A stretch of DNA of 5,352 nucleotides from NCBI GenBank assembly GCA_036496265.1, contig DASXLL010000191.1:1-5352 (forward strand), given 5' to 3'. This document shows, one piece after another, positions 1-5,352 of this stretch; position 1 is the first letter of the stretch, and every line of letters begins with the position of its first letter. This stretch comes from CAYLLN01 sp036496265 (GTDB lineage: Bacteria; Planctomycetota; Planctomycetia; Pirellulales; Pirellulaceae). The notes beneath the pieces were generated by a model that was not told the origin of the DNA, did not search any database, and was given only the letters and a program-made list of their open reading frames with translations. The position numbers and the translations under genes are program-made.

Positions 1-3000
1 CTCGGCTCGACCGTGCCGAAGTCGGTGAACACAACGCCGTGCATCATGTCGTCGGCCGTGAGCGGAAACAAGTATTCGAGTGAGTTGACCCACATAAATT
101 CGCCGCCGACCTGAATGTTTTGCTCGACCGGCGATGCGCCACGGAAATCGAAGCCCCGCAAAGTGGAAAAGCCACCGGCGAAATAGTTGTCGTAAAACGG
201 CGTGTTTGCGCCGGTGGCCGCCACTTGCGTCGCAAAACTAAGTACGTGCCGCCCCGAATGATCGGGCCGCTCCGTCAGCAACCAATACTGTCGAGCATCG
301 ATCGCCGCTCGCGGATAGGTAAAGCTGCCGACAACCTGTTCGCCCGAAAGCTCAAGGTAATGGCCCGATGTCGCCAAAAATCCGCTGTCGCGTGTGTCAT
401 TGGCGACCGACAGTTTGAAGCCGTGCAGCGTGTTGTCGCCGATCATTTCATCCAATTTGGTGAAGCCTGGAATCGGAGTAATTGATGATCTCGGAATTTT
501 GACGTCTTCGCCGCGATAGGTAAGGGCTGACGACACATCGTCCTCCGTCCAGTTGTAGCCCAGCGAAACGCGACCGCCGACTCGCTGCTCGAGCCAGTCC
601 TTGTATTGACGATCGAAGTACGAACCGCTCAATCCCAAACTAATTGGCGTGTCGTACAAATACGGTTCCTGAAACGACATAACGTAGCGCTGCACTTCCG
701 TGCCAGGCATCGCTTCGATGCGGAATCGCTCGCCCGCACCGCGGAAAGCGCGTCCGCTGGTAAGTTCGTCCCAGCTGGTTGGGTAGCGAGTCCAATCGAA
801 GTTCTGCTCGTCGAGCAAAATCTGACCCGTGAGGCCGGCATCCGAATTCACGGCTACGCCCAACATCAAGCGCCCGGTTTGTGCTTCGTTCGTATCGACG
901 AACAAGTCGACCGCCGGATCATCGTCATGAGTCCGCGCCCAGGGCTCCGGCACGCCGCTGGGAAAGAGTTGCGGATTGGCCGGTAGCGGAATACTTTGAT
1001 ATGGACCAGGAGGTGGACCAACCGGTTGTCCCGGTGGGATGATCGTCATCGGACCTGCAGGCGCGGCACCGGGCGGTGCCGGCAATGGTTCCGCGTATTG
1101 AACGGGTCGCACTTGCTGTGCGTTGTAACCGACGGGTGTGGAATCGGGCCCCGTTGCGCCCGGCGCTTGCCCGCCCGTTCCCGTCGCGGCGTAAGCGACC
1201 GCTGGACTGGCAGATGCATTTGGCGAATAGCTGCCCCAGCTTGGCGGGTAACTTGAGGGAGGTGCGGCGCTCGCGGCCGGAGCGCCCAGCGAGGAGTAAG
1301 CGCCATTCGGCGGACCCGCGGTGACTCCAGCATATGGCGATGTCGCGGGCAAGCCGGACATGGGTTGAGTGGTTGGCATTTGATAGGGGCTTTGCGTCCG
1401 TACGACGATTCCTCGATCAGCATCATTGCCGTACGATGCGCTCGCATTGTCGTCGGATGAAGCGGGCTCATCAGTTGCCGGCTTCTGTTCAACCGCGCCC
1501 GCTGGCGGATAACCCACAGCCTCGGCAGCCGGCGCAGTCGTTGCCGACGCACCGTCCGGCGTGGGCCGCTCAATGTACAAATCAACGTCCATCATGTCAT
1601 CGCCGTGCACGAAGCCGGGCGGCGTTGGAACTTCATAGGTCGTGTATGTTCCCGGCGGCGACGGAGCGCTTGTCTGGTCTTCAGGATTGGGCGCGTCAGA
1701 GTCAGGGCTTTGTCCGCGGAAGCTGTTGTCATGGCCGCGAGCCACCTCATCGTCTCCCATGCCTTGAACGCGATAGGTGATCTTAGGTGAGATATTCTTG
1801 GCTGGATCGTTCAGGAACAAACTGCTGGCCTGCAAACGGCGCTCGCTGGCATGAATCTCGCGGATGTCGCAGATTTCGCCGGGATGAAGCGAAATGCGAT
1901 TAAGCGCCGTTTGAATCCGCGTGTGGGGATTGTCGCCGTCGACGTGAACGAAAATCCGGCCGACGCGCCACTGCTTTCCCTCCTGAATGTGGTAGAGGAG
2001 ATCGATTTTTCCGGGCTCTTCCAAAAAGACCGGCTCGGCCTGAATATCGGCAAACACGTATCCTTGGCTGCCATAGAGATCTTTGAGCCATTTCGTATCG
2101 GAGCTCATCTTGGCTTGCTCGAATGGCTTACCAGGAATCATTTTCGCGCCGATTCCGAGCGATGTATCCGCAAAGAGCTTGTTCCCCATGTACGACACAT
2201 TGCGGACTTGATATCGAGGCCCTTCATTGACCACGAACGTCAGCGTCAGCCAATTGCCTTTCTCGTTGAACTCGAGCTTGCGGCCGATCTTTGCTTGAAA
2301 GAATCCGAACGAGCGGTAGTAAGCGGTGAGCCGGTCGACATCGGCATCGATCTTGTCGCGGTCAACGAAGCCCGAAAAGATCATCAGCGTTGGCGGCTTC
2401 GATTGAATCTGCGTCTTGAGTCGGCGACCGCTGACGAACGTGTTCCCCACGAACTGCACGTCCCAGACCTTCTGATACGCGCCTTCGTCAATTACAAAGA
2501 CGACGCCGGTATCTATAGCCTTGTTGCCTTCGAGGATCGTGACCTGAATGTCGTTGTAGCCGCTCGTCTTGTAGAGGTCGATGATTTTACGGCGGGCGTC
2601 CTCGACCTCGTAGGGATCGATCGAGCCACCGACTTTGAGGCCCGTTTCCTTGGCCAACTTTGTATCGCGGATGCCCTTATTGCCAAGATATTCCACATAG
2701 CGGATCGTCGGCCGCTCGACCACTTTAATGATCACGACGCGGCCAGCGGCCGTTTGTTGAATCTGCGGCTCCACCGAAACAAACCACGATTTGGTGGCCA
2801 GCTTTCGCACATCGCGCTGGACCATCACCGGATCGTAGGGCCGGCCAACTCGTGTCTGCATCTCGTTGAGAATTTGTACGGTTGGCACAAGTCGGTTGCC
2901 AATGATTCGCACTTCCGTGACAGGCTCGTCTGTTGCCGCCGCGGATAAACCCGGAACTTCGCGCGTCTCGGCTTTCTTTTTGAACATTGTGCCAGGGTCG

Positions 3001-3161
3001 GGCATGCTGTGGCCTGGGCCGCCGGCCATATTCGGCGGGCCCTGGCCAAACGCGAGCGCCGACAGGTTCGTTGCGACAACCAATGCAGCTGCGGCGACAA
3101 TCCTGCGGCGATGTTGTGCCGAGGTTCTGCAAATCAGAGATCGGAGGTCCGAGATCGACAT
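1..3161 (-). CDS. bamA: Outer-membrane protein assembly factor BamA (Omp85), 3' end cut by window edge
   Basis: BamA inserts beta-barrel proteins into the outer membrane. The frame is open without a stop from ATG (3161-3159) to the left edge, giving 1053 residues; the last barrel strands are missing. Residues 1-37 form a Sec signal peptide: RRR at 18-20, an Ala/Val/Leu core, and a probable cut after A35-L36-A37. Five POTRA domains follow at about 81-150, 152-229, 231-313, 316-394 and 396-467, each starting with a strand then a GN or GD turn (GNR, GNK, GNT, GNK, DGD). A Pro/Ala/Ser-rich insertion covers about 468-748. The final POTRA5 strand appears to be VDLFVD (751-756), leading into TGRLMLGVAVNSDAGLTG and the barrel. 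The conserved loop-6 motif LRGF is at 1001-1004. The ATG at 3161 is the only one that gives a signal peptide; no clear Shine-Dalgarno precedes it. The gene is divergent from the doxX-sigma pair. Family assignment is very secure; planctomycete origin is inferred from the insertion and barrel sequence. Confidence 0.95.
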   Translation of the reverse strand, partial: MSISDLRSLICRTSAQHRRRIVAAAALVVATNLSALAFGQGPPNMAGGPGHSMPDPGTMFKKKAETREVPGLSAAATDEPVTEVRIIGNRLVPTVQILNEMQTRVGRPYDPVMVQRDVRKLATKSWFVSVEPQIQQTAAGRVVIIKVVERPTIRYVEYLGNKGIRDTKLAKETGLKVGGSIDPYEVEDARRKIIDLYKTSGYNDIQVTILEGNKAIDTGVVFVIDEGAYQKVWDVQFVGNTFVSGRRLKTQIQSKPPTLMIFSGFVDRDKIDADVDRLTAYYRSFGFFQAKIGRKLEFNEKGNWLTLTFVVNEGPRYQVRNVSYMGNKLFADTSLGIGAKMIPGKPFEQAKMSSDTKWLKDLYGSQGYVFADIQAEPVFLEEPGKIDLLYHIQEGKQWRVGRIFVHVDGDNPHTRIQTALNRISLHPGEICDIREIHASERRLQASSLFLNDPAKNISPKITYRVQGMGDDEVARGHDNSFRGQSPDSDAPNPEDQTSAPSPPGTYTTYEVPTPPGFVHGDDMMDVDLYIERPTPDGASATTAPAAEAVGYPPAGAVEQKPATDEPASSDDNASASYGNDADRGIVVRTQSPYQMPTTQPMSGLPATSPYAGVTAGPPNGAYSSLGAPAASAAPPSSYPPSWGSYSPNASASPAVAYAATGTGGQAPGATGPDSTPVGYNAQQVRPVQYAEPLPAPPGAAPAGPMTIIPPGQPVGPPPGPYQSIPLPANPQLFPSGVPEPWARTHDDDPAVDLFVDTNEAQTGRLMLGVAVNSDAGLTGQILLDEQNFDWTRYPTSWDELTSGRAFRGAGERFRIEAMPGTEVQRYVMSFQEPYLYDTPISLGLSGSYFDRQYKDWLEQRVGGRVSLGYNWTEDDVSSALTYRGEDVKIPRSSITPIPGFTKLDEMIGDNTLHGFKLSVANDTRDSGFLATSGHYLELSGEQVVGSFTYPRAAIDARQYWLLTERPDHSGRHVLSFATQVAATGANTPFYDNYFAGGFSTLRGFDFRGASPVEQNIQVGGEFMWVNSLEYLFPLTADDMMHGVVFTDFGTVEP
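918..1760 (-). other. Low-complexity Pro/Ala/Gly/Ser insertion inside POTRA5 of BamA
   Basis: This covers BamA residues about 468-748. Composition changes abruptly from the folded POTRA pattern to a Pro/Ala/Gly/Ser/Thr/Tyr/Gln-rich, probably disordered segment, then returns to a regular strand (VDLFVD) and the barrel. It contains two RxQSP motifs (RGQSP at 482-486, RTQSP at 588-592). It also has a lone strand-like stretch, DVDLYIE at 525-531, that resembles the last POTRA5 strand. The frame is open throughout, so this is an in-frame insertion and not a frameshift artefact. Boundaries are judged by eye. Confidence 0.75.
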
Positions 3162-3181
3162 AAAGCCGCGACGATTGGTCG

Positions 3182-3203
3182 CGGAACCGGGCGTCAGGTT
3201 CCG
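3182..3203. repeat. Inverted repeat CGGAACC-N8-GGTTCCG upstream of bamA
   Basis: Perfect 7-bp arms (3182-3188 and 3197-3203) are separated by 8 bp. The repeat ends 21 bp before the bamA start codon and would lie in its 5' leader. It could be an operator half-site pair or an RNA hairpin near the ribosome binding region. It has no following T-run, so it does not look like a terminator. The CGGAAC core is shared with the repeat at 3330-3348. Confidence 0.4.
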
Positions 3204-3311
3204 AAGTAGGTCGAAGGCAGCAAGGGAAGAGACCAGTGTGAAAAGCGGCGGCTCGCGCACGTTTGCAAGCGAATGTTTGGCGCACACGCCGCAACAAATA
3301 GCGCGCACAAC

Positions 3312-3336
3312 GACGCGCAATCAGTCCGTACGTTCC
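3312..3336 (-). promoter_or_regulatory. Candidate ECF sigma promoter for bamA (GGAAC-N16-CGTC)
   Basis: On the minus strand, GGAAC (3336-3332) is followed by exactly 16 bases and then CGTC (3315-3312). GGAAC with a 16-17 bp spacer and a GTC-type -10 is the general pattern of many ECF promoters, including E. coli sigmaE. Transcription would start near 3305, leaving a leader of about 140 nt before the bamA ATG at 3161. The sigma factor gene at 4199-5218 is an obvious candidate to read it, but promoter preferences of planctomycete ECF factors are not something I can deduce from this sequence. Confidence 0.45.
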
Positions 3337-3348
3337 GCGCCGGAACGT
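3330..3348. repeat. Perfect inverted repeat ACGTTCCG-CGC-CGGAACGT
   Basis: Two 8-bp arms (3330-3337 and 3341-3348) with a 3-bp spacer form a near-continuous palindrome. The left arm, read on the minus strand, supplies the GGAAC element of the candidate bamA promoter. The right arm gives a GGAAC on the plus strand, towards doxX, but no CGT-type element lies 15-17 bp further on. It may be a dimeric regulator's operator overlapping the promoter, or a coincidence of promoter sequence. Confidence 0.45.
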
Positions 3349-3607
3349 TCAAAAGTCGCGTAGAAATAGCCGAATTTTCCGGCAACCACAAGGCGACTTG
3401 CTTAAAACCCGACGGGCCATATCTGGGCAGTGAGAACGGCAATAACCCGCCATTGATTACAGCGCGCGGGCATTCGCCCCGTTTCCGCTAAAACACACTC
3501 GTGCTAGCAGATTTTGGCGCTTTTTGCCAATCCAATCGTTTCCGGCCGGTGTATTGATAGATAGCGGCGTGAGTTTTCAGCTCATGCGACCAGTCCCCCA
3601 ACAAAAC

Positions 3608-3613
3608 GAAAGG
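3608..3613 (+). promoter_or_regulatory. Possible Shine-Dalgarno (GAAAGG) for doxX
   Basis: GAAAGG ends one base before the ATG at 3615, which is too close to serve it, and ten bases before the in-frame ATG at 3624, which is a workable distance. If this element is used, translation starts at 3624 and the protein is three residues shorter (starting MNGLIKRL). Confidence 0.4.
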
Positions 3614-3614
3614 T

Positions 3615-4163
3615 ATGAAACTGATGAACGGACTTATAAAGAGGCTGATTAAACCGCCCGTCGATGGACCAGCCGCGACCATGTGGCTGAGGATGATGTG
3701 CGGCAGCGTGTTTTTCTGGGAAGGAGTTTTGAAGTTCATCTATTTGAACCAAGGTGTGGGGCGTTTCACTAAGCTTGGCTTGCCTTTCCCCGGCGCCACC
3801 GCCGATTTTGTTGCCGTCCTGGAAATTGTGGGCGGGATAATGTTGTTGCTCGGGCTAGGCACGAGGCTAATTGCCATTCCATTCGTCATAGAAATGCTTG
3901 TTGCGATCGCGGTGACGAAGATCCCGTTATTTCTCGGGACCTCACCGCTGCCGCCGCCACCTGCGCTGCCGATTGCAGGGTTTTGGGCCGTCCTCCACGA
4001 GGTCCGTTCAGAGTTTGCCCAATTGCTAACTGTGGTATTCTTGTTTATCGCCGGCCCCGGTCGATGGTCGCTCGATGCATTGATGGCGCGTCGGTCGCCG
4101 AATGTAGCTAGAGTCAGGCGCCCGCTGTATTCGTCTGACGGCGGCAAAGTCACTGCGGGTTAG
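3615..4163 (+). CDS. DoxX family integral membrane protein
   Basis: The product is 182 residues, a typical DoxX length. Four membrane helices are visible at about 22-43, 63-82, 84-104 and 133-148. Family hallmarks include E36-G37-V-L-K40 in helix 1, the G49...GLPFPGATADF stretch, E70-x-x-GG (73-74) in helix 2, G80-x-x-TR (83-84), and the closing GPGRWSLDAL (147-156) after helix 4. DoxX proteins are quinone- or redox-linked inner-membrane proteins of mostly unknown reaction; in Mycobacterium tuberculosis one works with SodA and SseA against oxidative stress. The loop between helices 3 and 4 has a PLPPPPALP run. ATG 3615 is the outermost start; ATG 3624 fits the upstream GAAAGG better. The stop at 4161-4163 lies 35 nt before the ATG of the sigma gene, so the two are probably cotranscribed. 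Family call is secure; the specific function is unknown. Confidence 0.88.
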   Translation: MKLMNGLIKRLIKPPVDGPAATMWLRMMCGSVFFWEGVLKFIYLNQGVGRFTKLGLPFPGATADFVAVLEIVGGIMLLLGLGTRLIAIPFVIEMLVAIAVTKIPLFLGTSPLPPPPALPIAGFWAVLHEVRSEFAQLLTVVFLFIAGPGRWSLDALMARRSPNVARVRRPLYSSDGGKVTAG

Positions 4164-4198
4164 TTTGAATCGAATGGGTGCGAGAAAAAGTACTTGAC

Positions 4199-5218
4199 AT
4201 GGCGTCCAAGGCCGACGAACTGAGCGATGAAACCGCTGTCGCGCTATTGGCGCGCGGTGACCACGAAAGCATGGTGCTGCTTTTGGTCCGGCATGCGCCG
4301 CGAGTGTTTAGTCTTGCGACTGCCGCACTCGGCCGCGCCGCAGCTGAAGAGATTGTTCAAGATGTGTTCGTAGCCGTTTGGCGCGGTGCCGATGGTTTTG
4401 ATCCTTCGCGCGGCGCTTTCCGCAATTGGCTGCTAACTATTACGCACAATCGGATCGCGAATGAACTGCGTCGTCGCGGGCGAAGACCAGATACCCGCGA
4501 GTCTCTAGATACCGCTAATAACCTCGATCCGGCAGATGCCGGCCCTGGGCCGGACGATAACGTATGGCGCGACTTTCGCCGCGAGACATTGCGTGAAGCG
4601 GTTGATTCGCTGCCTCTGAAACAACGTCAGGCACTGAGTTTGGCTTTTTTCGACGAGCTCACGCACGAGCAGGTGGCTGCCGCACTTGAAGTTCCGCTGG
4701 GCACCGCAAAAACTCGCATCCGTTCGGGAATCGGGGCCCTTCGCCAGCGGCTTACTCCCCTGCGTGCATCGCTATTGATCGCAGTATTGCTCCTGTGTGG
4801 ACTGGTTTGGCGAGGTCAACAGCGCGTGGCGCAGCTGGATCAGGATCGACGCGCCCTCTGGCTTGTGACAACAAGTGACGTCGTGCCGGTCCGACTCGAG
4901 CCCTTGCCGGGCGTTAACCCAAAGACGCATGGCACCTATCGCGGGCGACCCGGCGAGCCTTTGGCGGTGATGACGTTCTCGAATTTCCCGCCGGCGACGG
5001 CGGGAAGTGCGTACCGGGCTTGGGCACGTCACGGGGATCGCTGGACATCGCTCGGCAATGTGGAGCTTGACGCGGCGGGGAACGGTCGGCTCGTAGTGGA
5101 AAGCCCGGTTCTCGCCGGCACGCCGGAAGGTTTGCAAGTAGATTTGGAGTCGACGGGACGACAACTGCCGTTAACGCCGACGGGTAAATCGATCATTGCT
5201 TGGCCCGTAAAGCCATAG
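4199..5218 (+). CDS. Membrane-tethered ECF sigma factor fused to an RskA-like extracytoplasmic domain
   Basis: Numbering is from ATG 4199 (339 residues). Residues about 20-91 are sigma-70 region 2, with the signature EEIVQDVFVAVW followed by FDPSRGAFRNWLLTITHNRI. Residues about 131-185 are region 4, starting SLPLKQRQAL and containing the helix-turn-helix LTHEQVAAALEVPLGTAKTR. Only about three residues later comes one hydrophobic helix (about 188-205, SLLIAVLLLCGLVW), then a short charged stalk. The final part (about 221-339) matches the C-terminal domain of RskA-type anti-sigma factors: AYRAWARHGDRWTSLGNVEL, an AAGNG turn, LQVDLESTG and a closing PTGKSIIAW. Predicted topology is sigma inside, RskA-like domain outside. 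No cytoplasmic anti-sigma domain or zinc-binding HxxxCxxC motif is present. The frame is continuous, so this is a real fusion. GTG 4178 is an alternative start adding seven residues; neither start has a clear Shine-Dalgarno. The upstream neighbour is the doxX gene. Confidence 0.9.
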   Translation: MASKADELSDETAVALLARGDHESMVLLLVRHAPRVFSLATAALGRAAAEEIVQDVFVAVWRGADGFDPSRGAFRNWLLTITHNRIANELRRRGRRPDTRESLDTANNLDPADAGPGPDDNVWRDFRRETLREAVDSLPLKQRQALSLAFFDELTHEQVAAALEVPLGTAKTRIRSGIGALRQRLTPLRASLLIAVLLLCGLVWRGQQRVAQLDQDRRALWLVTTSDVVPVRLEPLPGVNPKTHGTYRGRPGEPLAVMTFSNFPPATAGSAYRAWARHGDRWTSLGNVELDAAGNGRLVVESPVLAGTPEGLQVDLESTGRQLPLTPTGKSIIAWPVKP

Positions 5219-5352
5219 AGTCGTGGCGGCCGCTGGCCTTCGAAAAATGGGTCGTACGATCACATGCCGCTGCTAAAAGCTTTCTGGCCCGAAGTCCGTG
5301 AACTCATCATAGGGCTGGTGCTGTGAGTTCTCGAAACGCGTGTAATCATGCA
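5219..5352 (+). other. Downstream tail with weak signs of a small ORF and next gene start
   Basis: After the sigma stop (5216-5218) the same frame stays open for 35 codons to TGA at 5324-5326. Within it, ATG 5264 would give a 20-residue peptide, MPLLKAFWPEVRELIIGLVL. Its TGA overlaps a GTG (5323-5325) that opens a frame running off the right edge, so GTGA could be a coupled stop-start. Neither reading frame is recognisable, and no Shine-Dalgarno or clear terminator hairpin is visible. The short GGCC-GCT-GGCC palindrome at about 5229-5239 is too weak to call. Confidence 0.2.

Larger units (their letters stand above)
3162..3614. other. Divergent intergenic region between bamA and doxX
   Basis: No convincing gene is present. 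Short open frames occur on both strands, but their translations are Arg/Cys/Ser-rich with no recognisable domain. The bamA frame itself stays open upstream to a stop at 3321-3323, but only GTG or TTG codons are available there (3308, 3287, 3260, 3320), and using them would bury the signal peptide. The region must hold the promoters of both flanking transcription units. It contains two inverted repeats sharing a CGGAAC core and one ECF-like promoter match towards bamA. I saw no equally good promoter match towards doxX. Confidence 0.6.

Noticed and set aside
1046..1585. 179-residue minus-strand open frame within the Pro-rich part of bamA
   Set aside because: It is an Arg/Pro-rich out-of-frame shadow of the proline/alanine codons of the BamA insertion.
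1851..2948. 365-residue open frame on the plus strand, antisense to the POTRA region of bamA
   Set aside because: It mirrors the bamA codons in GC-rich DNA, and bamA in the same interval has clear domain matches. The translation shows no recognisable domain and no start signal.
2725..3297. 190-residue minus-strand open frame overlapping the bamA start
   Set aside because: It is in a different frame from bamA, Arg/Cys-rich and without domains, while the bamA frame carries a signal peptide and POTRA repeats there.
3162..3320. N-terminal extension of BamA using in-frame GTG or TTG codons upstream
   Set aside because: It would place about 30-50 extra residues before the signal peptide, which has its positive region and hydrophobic core correctly placed from ATG 3161.
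3468..3479. GGGC-ATTC-GCCC hairpin
   Set aside because: A 4-bp stem in GC-rich DNA is expected by chance, and no U-tract follows.
3514..3530. Inverted repeat TTGGC-N7-GCCAA upstream of doxX
   Set aside because: Arms of only 5 bp with no T-run after it; too weak to call a terminator or operator without conservation data.
4194..4199. TTGACA, a perfect sigma70 -35 hexamer at the start of the sigma gene
   Set aside because: No -10-like sequence lies 16-18 bp downstream, and the site overlaps the start codon, so it is most likely chance.

Overview
The window looks like a chromosomal segment from a planctomycete, probably a Pirellula-like lineage. The lineage call rests on one unusual outer-membrane assembly protein: a five-POTRA BamA with a very long proline-rich insertion. 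GC-rich codon third positions and mostly weak or absent Shine-Dalgarno sequences are compatible with this. No rRNA, tRNA, mobile element or CRISPR array is visible.

Positions 1-3161, minus strand: one continuous open frame of 1053 codons encodes the N-terminal part of BamA (Omp85). It has a signal peptide, five POTRA domains, an insertion of about 280 residues inside POTRA5, and most of the 16-strand barrel including the LRGF loop-6 motif. The C-terminal end lies beyond the left edge of the window.

Positions 3162-3614: a divergent intergenic region with no convincing gene. It holds a perfect 8-bp inverted repeat (3330-3348). One arm supplies the GGAAC of a candidate ECF-type promoter (GGAAC-N16-CGTC, minus strand) that points at bamA. 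A second inverted repeat with the same CGGAAC core (3182-3203) sits just upstream of the bamA start.

Positions 3615-5218, plus strand: a likely two-gene operon. The first gene is a four-helix DoxX-family membrane protein. The second is an ECF sigma factor whose region 4 runs straight into one transmembrane helix and then an RskA-like extracytoplasmic domain. The sigma factor and the sensor end of its usual anti-sigma partner are therefore one polypeptide, without the cytoplasmic inhibitory domain.

Positions 5219-5352: a non-coding tail with only weak hints of a small ORF and a following gene start.

Taken together, the window suggests a membrane-tethered sigma factor beside its DoxX partner, divergent from a bamA gene that carries an ECF-like promoter. 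A cell-envelope stress circuit comparable in logic to sigmaE control of bamA in E. coli is an attractive inference, but the sequence does not prove it.
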